This document shows positions 1 to 5,915 of a stretch of DNA of 5,920 bases, one piece after another. The stretch covers positions 2,449 to 8,368 of the forward strand of contig CAJODX010000082.1 in NCBI GenBank assembly GCA_905233295.1, in the 5' to 3' direction. Every line of letters begins with the position of its first letter. Position 1 is the first letter of the stretch. This DNA comes from an uncultured Synergistales bacterium (GTDB taxonomy: Bacteria; Synergistota; Synergistia; Synergistales; Aminobacteriaceae). The notes beneath the pieces are model-generated. The model made no database searches, had not been told where the DNA came from, and saw only the letters and a program-made list of their open reading frames with translations. The translations under genes and the position numbers were made by a program.

Positions 1-136
1 CGGATTATAAAAACGAAATTCCGTCAACAAAGGGGATTTTGTAATTAAGTTTTGTGTTAAGATATTTCGGCTGTAAAAATTTGTTTTATTTTAAGTTTTT
101 AAATTTTTATTTCTAAAAGGAGAAAAAATTTTTATC
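1..136 (+). other. AT-rich region upstream of rplY
   Basis: No complete gene is visible. Two + frames stay open from the left edge and close at 42-44 (TAA) and 46-48 (TAA). The first would end in ...NEIPSTKGIL, so the tail of an upstream gene may lie here, but 13-15 residues are too few to identify it. From about 45 to 136 the sequence is very A/T-rich and would suit a promoter or leader for rplY. I found only weak -35/-10 resemblances (for example TTGTGT at 52-57 with TAAAAA near 74-79), so I do not call a promoter. No hairpin with a T-run is apparent. Confidence 0.4.
118..122 (+). promoter_or_regulatory. Shine-Dalgarno sequence of rplY
   Basis: AGGAG at 118-122 is the only good ribosome binding site upstream of the rplY ATG at 137. 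The 14-base spacing is longer than the usual 5-10. It still supports the chosen start, because the protein from that ATG begins exactly where L25/Ctc proteins normally begin. Confidence 0.65.
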
Positions 137-802
137 ATGGCGAACATAGTAACGTTAGTGATGGAGTCCCGTGAAAAAACAGGCAAGGGCGAAAACGGCA
201 GAATCAGACGCGCAGGCTACGTTCCGTGCATCATCTACGGACCGGAAATCAAAGAAAACATCAAAGGCAAAGTCAATATGCGCGAACTCGAAAAAATTCT
301 CGCAGGTCGCTGGGAGTCAGCACGTCTCAATGTAAAACTCCCCGATGGAAACGAAGAACTCTGCATCATTCGCGAAGCTCAGAGACATCCTATCACGGAT
401 ATGCCGCTTCATGTTGACTTCCTGCACCTTGTCAAAGGACGCAAAATTACAATCAATGTTCCTGTTGAAGTCATTGGACGCGAAGAATCTCAGGGCGTTA
501 AAGACGGCGGCGTTCTTGAATTTTCACATGAACTTGAAATTGAAACTCTTCCGATGAGCATTCCTGACGTTATCACCGTTGATGTCTCCGGACTCAATGT
601 CGGTGATGCAATTCACGTAAAAGATCTCAAACTTCCCGAAAATGTTGCGGCACTCGCAGACCCCGAAGATGTCGTTGCAATCGTTGTAACCTCACGCGGC
701 GTTGAAGATGCTGCGCCTGAAGAGGAAGCTCCGTCAGCTGCTGATGTCGAAGTCGTTGCGAAAGGCAAAGCAGCCAAGGAAGAAGAAGAGGAAAGCAAGT
801 AA
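137..802 (+). CDS. rplY: 50S ribosomal protein L25, long Ctc/TL5 form
   Basis: This is a large-subunit ribosomal protein that binds 5S rRNA in the central protuberance; Ctc forms are also linked to general stress in some bacteria. The 221 residues show the two-domain Ctc layout. An N-terminal 5S-rRNA-binding L25 domain covers about residues 1-93, with the family signature GKG..GRIRRAGYVPCIIYG at 16-35 and HPITDMPLHVDFLHL at 84-98. A C-terminal beta domain follows at about 99-185, with GGVLEFSHELEIETLP at 124-139 and VSGLNVGDAIHVKDL at 150-164. The last 35 or so residues are a low-complexity Ala/Glu tail ending EEEEESK, common in Ctc proteins and probably disordered. The short E. coli L25 lacks the second domain. 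The gene is the first of the + strand run; recR follows after 48 bases with no convincing terminator between, so co-transcription is likely. Family assignment is secure. Confidence 0.95.
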   Translation: MANIVTLVMESREKTGKGENGRIRRAGYVPCIIYGPEIKENIKGKVNMRELEKILAGRWESARLNVKLPDGNEELCIIREAQRHPITDMPLHVDFLHLVKGRKITINVPVEVIGREESQGVKDGGVLEFSHELEIETLPMSIPDVITVDVSGLNVGDAIHVKDLKLPENVAALADPEDVVAIVVTSRGVEDAAPEEEAPSAADVEVVAKGKAAKEEEEESK

Positions 803-850
803 GCCGATTATATGTTTGGAGTTTTTTTCTCCTCACAATATTTTTTATTA

Positions 851-1447
851 ATGGATTCTCTCAACGACCTTACAGCGATATTGAAAAAATTTCCCGGTCT
901 CGGCAGCAGGAGTGCGCAGAGGATCGTTTTTCATATGCTCAAACAGGATGAAAATGATTTACAGCGGCTCGGAAATCTCATTGCGAACCTGAAAAAAAAT
1001 CTGAAAACATGTTCGGAATGCGGAAATCTTTCTGATGAAAATCCGTGCAGAATCTGTTCAGATCCGTTAAGAGACAGGAAAACTCTCTGTATCGTTGAAG
1101 ATTTGGAATCCTTAACGGCGTTTGAACAGGCTGGGATTTACAACGGGATTTATCATGTTCTCGGAATGCAGACATCACCGCTCGAAGGACGCGAGATTAC
1201 CGGCGAAGGCGCAAAATTTCTTCTTCGGCACATCGAAAATCTCAAACCGAAAGAAATAATCCTCGCCACAAGCCCCAGCATTGAAGGCGATATGACTCAA
1301 TATTCACTGATGGATATTCTGAAAAATCTCAAAGAAACGAAAATAACGCGCCTTGCGTTCGGACTTCCGTTGGGAGGGAGCATTGAGTTTGCCGACAGAT
1401 TAACTCTTCATACATCTCTTGAAGCAAGGAGACCCGTTGAAACATAA
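851..1447 (+). CDS. recR: Recombination mediator protein RecR
   Basis: RecR works with RecF/RecO to load RecA on gapped DNA in the cytoplasm. The 198-residue product has all the family parts in order: an N-terminal helix-hairpin-helix (KKFPGLGSRSAQR, about 12-24), a four-cysteine zinc finger (C54, C57, C66, C69), a Toprim domain from about residue 78 (CIVEDLESLTAFEQ; YHVLGMQTSPLEG), the Walker-B-like ILATSPSIEGD (137-147), and the C-terminal RLAFGLPLGGSIEFAD (167-182). I chose the ATG at 851 because it gives the normal family start and length. The same frame is open from an ATG at 812, which would add 13 mostly hydrophobic residues not typical of RecR. Neither start has a well-placed ribosome binding site: a GAGGAAAG stretch inside the end of rplY lies about 16 bases before 812, and GGAG at 818-821 lies 29 bases before 851. 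ispDF starts only 2 bases after the stop codon. Confidence 0.95.
   Translation: MDSLNDLTAILKKFPGLGSRSAQRIVFHMLKQDENDLQRLGNLIANLKKNLKTCSECGNLSDENPCRICSDPLRDRKTLCIVEDLESLTAFEQAGIYNGIYHVLGMQTSPLEGREITGEGAKFLLRHIENLKPKEIILATSPSIEGDMTQYSLMDILKNLKETKITRLAFGLPLGGSIEFADRLTLHTSLEARRPVET
1426..1431 (+). promoter_or_regulatory. Possible Shine-Dalgarno sequence of ispDF inside recR
   Basis: AAGGAG lies within the last codons of recR, 18 bases before the ispDF ATG at 1450. The spacing is long for direct use, so translational coupling across the 2-base recR-ispDF gap may contribute. No closer purine-rich site is present. Confidence 0.4.
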
Positions 1448-1449
1448 AA

Positions 1450-2574
1450 ATGAAAAATTTTTCGTTCATCATCGTTGCAGGCGGTAAAGGCTCAAGATTC
1501 GGAACAAAAAAACAGTTTATGAAGCTCGGAGATAAATCTTTGTGGCAGTGGAGTGCAGACTCTGCCGCTGAGTTAAAAGATTCCGGCGTAAACGAAATCA
1601 TTCTTGTCATTCCGAAAGATTCAGACAAAAACGAAATTTTATGGAACTCTCCGTTACCTTTCAAAATTATTCACGGCGGTGATACGCGTTCAGAGTCAGT
1701 CCTTAACGGCTTGAACACGGCTTCATGCGAATATGTTCTGATTCACGATGCAGCAAGACCTTTCGCTGATAAAAATTTATTTCTGAGACTTATGAACGCC
1801 ACAGATGAAAATTCCGGCGCGATTCCTGTTTTGCCTGTTGCGGACGCTCTGAAAAAAATTGACGGCGAAAATATTTCAATCGTCAACAGAGACGGGCTTT
1901 TTGTAACTCAAACGCCTCAGAGTTTTCCGCGTGAAAAATTAATCGAGGCTGTGAAATTAAATCTCAGTGCAAAAGACGAAGCTGAATCTTGGCTCAGCGC
2001 AGGACATAAATTGAAGAGCGTTGAAGGGAACAAAATGAATTTCAAAATAACATGGACTGAAGATATGGCAACGGCAAGAGCATTGGCGGAAAAAAATTTT
2101 CCCCGTTCACAGACTCGTACAGGACTTGGCTATGATGTTCATCAGCTTGTGCCGGAACGGAAATTGATTTTAGGCGGCATCGAAATAAAAGATTCGCCTT
2201 TGGGACTGCTTGGACATTCAGACGCGGACTTGCTGACACACGCTGTAATGGATTCGATTTTAGGCGCGGCAGGACTTGATGACATCGGAAATATTTTCCC
2301 TGCATCCGATGAAAAATTTAGGATCGCCGACAGCATTGAATTATTGAAAGAAGTCCTGAAGCTCGTTAAAAATTCCGGCTGGCGTGTCGATTTCGTTGAC
2401 GCTGTTGTTGAAGCTCAAGTGCCGAGATTGAACAAATACCGCGAAGAAATAAAAAAGAATTTTGAAAAATTTTTTGATATAAACATAAAATTCAAGTCCG
2501 CTGAAAATCTTAACGACTCGGGGCGCGGTCTTTCGATGACGTGCTGGGCATGTGCGACTTTGAGCAGAGAGTGA
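1450..2574 (+). CDS. ispDF: Bifunctional IspD-IspF enzyme of the MEP pathway
   Basis: This fusion of two non-consecutive MEP-pathway enzymes has 374 residues. IspD (about 1-217) joins CTP and methylerythritol 4-phosphate to give CDP-ME. IspF (about 224-374) cyclises CDP-ME 2-phosphate to MEcPP, releasing CMP. IspD marks: VAGGKGSRFGTKKQF (9-23), HGGDTRSESVLNGL (75-88), IHDAARPF (98-105), TQTPQSF (153-159) and the end motif NFKITWTEDM (197-206). IspF marks: GYDVHQL (227-233) with metal ligands D229 and H231, GHSDADLLTH (255-264) with third ligand H264, LGAAGLDDIG (271-280), and AQVPRL (322-327). IspF usually has PDTD and KATTTE motifs; here these read PASD (284-287) and a shortened KS-AE (349-352), while the E352 and R359 equivalents remain. 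The IspD nucleotide loop is also about two residues shorter than usual and lacks its proline. Fused IspDF enzymes are well known in Campylobacterota and Alphaproteobacteria. Both catalytic halves look intact overall. Confidence 0.93.
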   Translation: MKNFSFIIVAGGKGSRFGTKKQFMKLGDKSLWQWSADSAAELKDSGVNEIILVIPKDSDKNEILWNSPLPFKIIHGGDTRSESVLNGLNTASCEYVLIHDAARPFADKNLFLRLMNATDENSGAIPVLPVADALKKIDGENISIVNRDGLFVTQTPQSFPREKLIEAVKLNLSAKDEAESWLSAGHKLKSVEGNKMNFKITWTEDMATARALAEKNFPRSQTRTGLGYDVHQLVPERKLILGGIEIKDSPLGLLGHSDADLLTHAVMDSILGAAGLDDIGNIFPASDEKFRIADSIELLKEVLKLVKNSGWRVDFVDAVVEAQVPRLNKYREEIKKNFEKFFDINIKFKSAENLNDSGRGLSMTCWACATLSRE

Positions 2575-2585
2575 GCGAATAAAAA

Positions 2586-2774
2586 ATGTCAGACTTAATG
2601 TTTTCCCGTAATCGCGACAGCAGCAATAAATTATGGTTTGGCGAGGTTGCCCTTGACGGTTTTGAAAGGTTTGTTTTCATTGACGAGACAATGGAGCCGC
2701 CTTTGTTTGACACCTACGATAATTTCATCGAACATGACTGGTTTGAGTTTGTTGAAGACAGTGCTTTTATGTGA
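2586..2774 (+). CDS. Small acidic, Phe-rich hypothetical protein
   Basis: I do not recognise this 62-residue protein. It lies 11 bases after ispDF and 7 bases before tsaD, on the same strand, and fills the gap between them almost exactly. Its codon choice resembles that of its neighbours, which supports a real gene. It has 15 Asp/Glu against 4 Arg/Lys, giving a net charge near -11, and is rich in aromatics: ten Phe, two Trp (17, 52) and one Tyr (44). The basic residues all fall before position 29; the second half (LFDTYDNFIEHDWFEFVEDS, 40-59) is almost purely acidic and aromatic. There is no signal peptide, membrane segment, cysteine or known motif. The upstream GAGAGTGAG (2567-2575) overlapping the ispDF stop is a weak ribosome binding site 10 bases before the ATG. 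It is probably a cytosolic partner or regulator, but its function is unknown; chance openness cannot be fully excluded. Confidence 0.6.
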   Translation: MSDLMFSRNRDSSNKLWFGEVALDGFERFVFIDETMEPPLFDTYDNFIEHDWFEFVEDSAFM

Positions 2775-2781
2775 AAAATAA

Positions 2782-3789
2782 ATGAATAAAAATTTTCTGA
2801 CGCTTGGAATTGAAACAAGCTGTGATGATACAGGCGTGGCAATTTTAAAAAACGACCGCGAAGTTGTTTGCGAATTTCTGTCGAGCCAGATTAAAGACCA
2901 TTCAAGATTCGGCGGTGTCATTCCTGAGTTTGCAGCGCGGAAACATCTCGAAAATTTACTGCCGCTCGTTGACGCAGCATTAAAAGAATCCGGCATAAAA
3001 CCTTCGGAATTAAATTTAATCGCTGTAACACGCGGACCGGGTCTTATGGGGTCGCTGATAGTCGGTGTTCAGACAGCAAAGGCATTATCTCAGGTCTGGA
3101 ACGTTCCTTTAATCGGCGTGAATCATCTTGAAGGACATTTGTTCGCACCTCTTGTCGAAGCCGCTGACCTTGAACCTCCGTTTTTATCTTTAATAGTTTC
3201 GGGAGGGCACACTGAAATTATAAAAGTCAATTCTTTCGGAGATTATGAAATTCTCGGACAGACACGCGATGATGCCGCAGGTGAAGCTTACGACAAAGCC
3301 GCGAGAATTTTAGGCTTGAAATATCCCGGCGGCCCAGAAATTGACAAGCTCGCAAAATCGGGAAATTCTCACGCGTTTAGTTTTCCAATTCCGTTGAAGA
3401 GCACGGATAAAATAGAATTTAGTTTCAGTGGCTTAAAGACTGCGCTATTATGGCAAGTGAAAAAATTTCAAGATTCAAATTCGGAACTTCCGATTTCAGA
3501 TTTATGCGCATCGTTTCAGAGAGCTGTAACAGAAGCATTAATCGCAAAATTAAATCTTGCTGTCAAAATCACGGGCATTAAAAAAATTTCAGCTTCGGGC
3601 GGTGTGTCTGCAAACAGCGCACTGCGGGACGCTTTGAGCAAAAATAAAAATTTTCGTGCGTGGCTTCCCAAAATAAATCGCTGCACCGATAACGCCGTTA
3701 TGGTCGCTATGGCCGGGCGAAATTCTTTTAAGCGAAATCAAAATTTTTCATCTGAAATTATTGCTGACCCTTCGTTACATGCTTTATAA
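2782..3789 (+). CDS. tsaD: tRNA N6-adenosine threonylcarbamoyltransferase TsaD
   Basis: TsaD transfers the threonylcarbamoyl group from threonylcarbamoyl-AMP to A37 of tRNAs that read ANN codons, giving t6A. It acts in the cytoplasm with TsaB and TsaE. The 335 residues match the family's usual length and carry its ASKHA-fold marks in order: GIETSCDDTGVAI (9-21), RGPGLMGSL (84-92), the metal-binding NHLEGH with H115 and H119 (114-119), IVSGGHTE (138-145), DDAAGEAYDKAARILGL (163-179), YPGGPEID (181-188), FSFSGLKTAL (213-222), SASGGVSANSALR (270-282) and CTDNAVMVA with D303 (301-309). The start is set by the family N-terminus. No ribosome binding site is visible within 20 bases, so translation may depend on coupling to the small gene ending 7 bases upstream. 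tsaB and tsaE are not in the window. The stop codon directly abuts the A-run that serves as argG's terminator T-run on the other strand. Confidence 0.97.
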   Translation: MNKNFLTLGIETSCDDTGVAILKNDREVVCEFLSSQIKDHSRFGGVIPEFAARKHLENLLPLVDAALKESGIKPSELNLIAVTRGPGLMGSLIVGVQTAKALSQVWNVPLIGVNHLEGHLFAPLVEAADLEPPFLSLIVSGGHTEIIKVNSFGDYEILGQTRDDAAGEAYDKAARILGLKYPGGPEIDKLAKSGNSHAFSFPIPLKSTDKIEFSFSGLKTALLWQVKKFQDSNSELPISDLCASFQRAVTEALIAKLNLAVKITGIKKISASGGVSANSALRDALSKNKNFRAWLPKINRCTDNAVMVAMAGRNSFKRNQNFSSEIIADPSLHAL

Positions 3790-3829
3790 AAAATTAAGGG
3801 GTCAGGAATAAATCCCAACTCCTTAATTT
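3788..3829 (-). terminator. Rho-independent terminator of argG
   Basis: AAATTAAGGGGT (3791-3802) pairs with ACTCCTTAATTT (3818-3829), giving a 12-base-pair stem with one G-T wobble and a 15-base loop. Read on the - strand, the stem runs into TTTTTT (3793-3788), the layout of an intrinsic terminator about 42 bases after the argG stop. On the + strand the stem is followed by CTCCTAACTCC rather than a T-run, so termination of the tsaD unit would be less efficient, though the hairpin could still slow or protect that transcript. Confidence 0.75.
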
Positions 3830-3843
3830 CTCCTAACTCCTCA
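3812..3843. repeat. Short CTCCTNA tandem repeat block
   Basis: Three imperfect copies of a heptamer-like unit lie together: CTCCTTAA (3819-3826), CTCCTAA (3830-3836) and CTCCTCA (3837-3843), preceded by a partial ATCCCAACTCC (3812-3822). On the - strand they read as successive AGGAG-like motifs. The first copy forms one arm of the argG terminator hairpin. The block has the look of a low-complexity intergenic repeat that may occur elsewhere in the genome, which cannot be tested here. Confidence 0.5.
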
Positions 3844-3848
3844 CGGGT

Positions 3849-3857
3849 ATTATATCA
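3849..3857 (-). promoter_or_regulatory. Extended -10 promoter-like sequence after argG
   Basis: On the - strand, bases 3857-3849 read TGATATAAT, a perfect TGN extension plus consensus -10 hexamer. It lies 14 bases after the argG stop and just before the CTCCTNA block and terminator. There is no recognisable -35. It resembles the TGATATTAT proposed for argG's own promoter. If active, it would make a transcript of roughly 55 bases from about 3842 to the T-run near 3788. AT-rich sequence can give such matches by chance. Confidence 0.3.
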
Positions 3858-3871
3858 CAAATTAAAATTTT

Positions 3872-5104
3872 TTATGCTTCAATCGGAATCTCTGCTTCGT
3901 CTTGACGCGGCCATGTTGATGTCCATGTCCTGACGGGTAAGCCCCAAATATTTATAAAGCCAACCGCTGCTGAATGGTCGAACGCGTCGCCTTCGGAGTA
4001 TGTCGCGAGGTCATGGCGATAAATGCTCTTAGTCGTCTTCAAACCGCGAACGACTGCTTGACCTTTGAACAATCTCATTTTCACGGTGCCGTTTACAAAT
4101 TTCTGCGTGTCGTTCATGAAAGCATTAATGGCGTCGCGCAGTGGTGAGAACCAATAGCCCTCATAAGTCAGTTCTGCAAATCTCGTTTCAAGTTCGCGCT
4201 TCGTCTTCAAGACTTGTTTATCAAGCGTCAGAGTTTCCATAGCGCGGTGAGCTGCTAATAAAGTCGTCGAGCCGGGGCACTCATAAACTTCGCGGGACTT
4301 AAAGCCAACAAGTCTGTCTTCAATCATGTCTACTCGTCCAATTCCATGACGGCCCGCAATTTTATTTAATTTTTGAATTAACTCTACGCCGTGCATTCTC
4401 TCACCGTTGAGAGCTACCGGGATTCCGCCTTCAAAATCAATTTCAATAAATTCTGGAGCGTCAGGCCCTTCGAGAGGGTTAGAAGTCATTTCGTAAGCGT
4501 CTTCGGGCGGTTCGTTCCAAGGGTCTTCGAGCAAGCCGCACTCAATCGAACGTCCCCATAAATTATCGTCGGTGCTATATGGTGAAGCCGCCGTAGCTCT
4601 AACCGGGATTCCGTGCTTAGCTGCATATTCGATTTCGGCCTCGCGCGTGAAATGCCAATCGCGAACGGGTGCAAGAACTTTGATTTTAGGATTCAAAGCC
4701 GTAGCGCATACTTCGATTCTAACTTGGTCTTGTCCTTTGCCGGTGCAACCATGAGCGACAGCCACAGCGCCTTCTTTGTTGGCAATGTCAACGAGAGTTT
4801 TTGCGATTAATGGACGCGATAACGCCGACACTAAAGGATAAGTCCCCTGATACATCGCGTTAGCGCGCAGTGATGGATAAACATAATTTTCAACAAAAGT
4901 TTTCTTTAAGTCGAATATGTAGGCTTTAATGGCTCCGCTGTGAAGAGCTTTTGATTTCGCCGCCTGCAAATCTACATCTTTCTGACCTACATCGGCAGTC
5001 ATCGTGATTACGTCATAGCCCTGTTCTGTGAGCCACATGACAGCTACGGAAGTATCAAGTCCTCCGCTATATGCGAGTACTGCCTTTCCTTTTTTCTCGG
5101 GCAT
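3872..5104 (-). CDS. argG: Argininosuccinate synthase
   Basis: ArgG joins citrulline and aspartate using ATP to give argininosuccinate, AMP and pyrophosphate, the penultimate step of arginine synthesis, as a cytosolic tetramer. The 410 residues match the bacterial family. Marks in order: PP-loop ATP site AYSGGLDTSV (11-20), GTYPLVSALSRPLIAK (87-102), AHGCTGKGQDQVR (117-129), SPYSTDDNLWGRSIE (174-188), LEDPWNEPPED (192-202) and GRHGIGRVDMIEDRLVGFKS (251-270). The frame stays open to an ATG at 5200, but the ATG at 5104 gives the family start (MPEKKGKAVLAYSGG) and has AGAGGG at 5122-5117, 12 bases upstream. The longer form would overlap the divergent gene and lacks family support. It is transcribed alone, convergent with tsaD and divergent from the restriction gene. 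No argH or other arg gene is in view, and no Arg-repressor box is obvious. Confidence 0.97.
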   Translation of the reverse strand: MPEKKGKAVLAYSGGLDTSVAVMWLTEQGYDVITMTADVGQKDVDLQAAKSKALHSGAIKAYIFDLKKTFVENYVYPSLRANAMYQGTYPLVSALSRPLIAKTLVDIANKEGAVAVAHGCTGKGQDQVRIEVCATALNPKIKVLAPVRDWHFTREAEIEYAAKHGIPVRATAASPYSTDDNLWGRSIECGLLEDPWNEPPEDAYEMTSNPLEGPDAPEFIEIDFEGGIPVALNGERMHGVELIQKLNKIAGRHGIGRVDMIEDRLVGFKSREVYECPGSTTLLAAHRAMETLTLDKQVLKTKRELETRFAELTYEGYWFSPLRDAINAFMNDTQKFVNGTVKMRLFKGQAVVRGLKTTKSIYRHDLATYSEGDAFDHSAAVGFINIWGLPVRTWTSTWPRQDEAEIPIEA

Positions 5105-5116
5105 GTTGAAAAAATT

Positions 5117-5122
5117 CCCTCT
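5117..5122 (-). promoter_or_regulatory. Shine-Dalgarno sequence of argG
   Basis: On the - strand, 5122-5117 reads AGAGGG, 12 bases before the ATG at 5104. It decides for this start over the in-frame ATG at 5200. Confidence 0.6.
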
Positions 5123-5146
5123 TTCTGAAAAATTAAAATTTAAATA

Positions 5147-5157
5147 TGATAATATCA
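5147..5157. promoter_or_regulatory. Palindromic -10 region serving both argG and the endonuclease gene
   Basis: The 79-base gap between the two divergent starts contains the perfect palindrome TGATA-A-TATCA. On the - strand it reads TGATATTAT (TG extension plus TATTAT), placing argG's start near 5142 with a leader of about 38 bases. On the + strand it reads TGATAATAT (TG extension plus TAATAT), placing the endonuclease gene's start near 5162 with a leader of about 22 bases. No clear -35 is seen on either side; CTGAAA at 5125-5130 is 17 bases before an alternative + strand hexamer GATAAT (5148-5153). RNA polymerase could occupy only one direction at a time. The palindrome could instead be a repressor site. 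Confidence 0.5.
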
Positions 5158-5183
5158 CACGGAATTTTTCAGAGTGTATCGAC

Positions 5184-5915
5184 ATGGCAAACTTAATCAC
5201 AGCTCGTGAACTTTACAAAATTTTAATTCTAAATTACAGAATAAAAAATTTAACTGGCAGCATAAATTTTCAGTTGGGCAACATAAGCGTAGGCGTTAAG
5301 CGTCGCGACATTATGGGCGAAGTTATTCAAAATTGGGTTTGCGAATGGCTTGAGCAAAGCCGGATCGACTTCATAAAAAATCCTCTTCCGCAGAAGCCGC
5401 CCGATATTTATCTTAATCCCAGAAATTTGCGAAGTAATTGGCTCGAGATTAAAGCGTTCAATCGCGACGAGACCCCGCGCTTCAGCATTGCGACTTTTAA
5501 TTTTTTTGTTGAAGATTTAATTCGCCGACCGTGGCACTTGGACGCGGATTATTTAATTTTTGGTTATGTTCTGGACGACGAGACCGGCGACTTGATAATC
5601 AAAGACTTGTGGCTAAAAAAAATTTGGGAAATCACAAAGCCTATGTTTAACTGGCCTCTCACGGTGAAAATTAAAAACGGGATTTTGCGAGAAATTCGCC
5701 CGTGCACGTGGTACGCTTGCAAAACTCACACAAAAGTTTTTGAGTCGCTCGAAGATTTTCTTGCGGCTTTTGAAGCTACGATTTATCAAAATCCCGGAAC
5801 GCGTTCAAAAGCTCGAAGCTGGCGGGAAAAATTTTTGAAGAGTTATCGAAAACATTACGGCCGGGAAATTGAAATTCCATATTGGGAAGACATCAGCGCG
5901 AAGTATAAACGATGA
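5184..5915 (+). CDS. Type II restriction endonuclease, NgoBV/NlaIV-like (probable GGNNCC)
   Basis: This is a probable type II enzyme that cuts unmethylated double-stranded DNA. The 243 residues carry a PD-(D/E)XK nuclease core: a helix with E46 (RDIMGEVIQNWVCEWLEQ, 41-58), then P73-D74 in KPPDIYL, then E88-I-K90 in NWLEIKAF. After the core comes SIATFNFFVEDL (101-112), then DYLIFGYVLDDETGDLIIKD (122-141) and LKKIWEI (144-150). From memory these resemble the NgoBV/NlaIV family, whose known members recognise GGNNCC; that specificity is inferred. The frame is open from 5028, but the ATG at 5184 is preferred because the earlier part is antisense to argG and shows no family features. The ribosome binding site is weak (GAG at 5172-5174). 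The stop overlaps the next ATG as ATGA, suggesting translational coupling to a methyltransferase. No controller protein precedes it. Confidence 0.8.
   Translation: MANLITARELYKILILNYRIKNLTGSINFQLGNISVGVKRRDIMGEVIQNWVCEWLEQSRIDFIKNPLPQKPPDIYLNPRNLRSNWLEIKAFNRDETPRFSIATFNFFVEDLIRRPWHLDADYLIFGYVLDDETGDLIIKDLWLKKIWEITKPMFNWPLTVKIKNGILREIRPCTWYACKTHTKVFESLEDFLAAFEATIYQNPGTRSKARSWREKFLKSYRKHYGREIEIPYWEDISAKYKR

Noticed and set aside
818..832. GGAG-T7-CTCC hairpin as a terminator between rplY and recR
   Set aside because: The stem has only four base pairs and no T-run directly after it; it is too weak to terminate.
1329..1664. Open - strand frame of 111 codons across the recR-ispDF junction
   Set aside because: It is antisense to two well-identified genes and has no recognisable domain.
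2631..2996. Open - strand frame of 121 codons across orf62 and the start of tsaD
   Set aside because: It is antisense to a certain gene (tsaD), its product shows no motif, and it has no context; it is a by-product of codon bias.
3861..3874. ATTAAAATTTTTTA as a + strand terminator for tsaD
   Set aside because: It is a simple A/T inverted run without a G+C stem; too weak to call.
5028..5183. 52-codon N-terminal extension of the endonuclease
   Set aside because: It overlaps the argG 5' end antisense and contains the promoter palindrome; the ATG at 5184 gives a complete nuclease domain.
5105..5200. 32-residue N-terminal extension of ArgG
   Set aside because: ArgG proteins start just before the AYSGGLDTS loop; the ATG at 5104 has an SD, and the extension overlaps the divergent gene.
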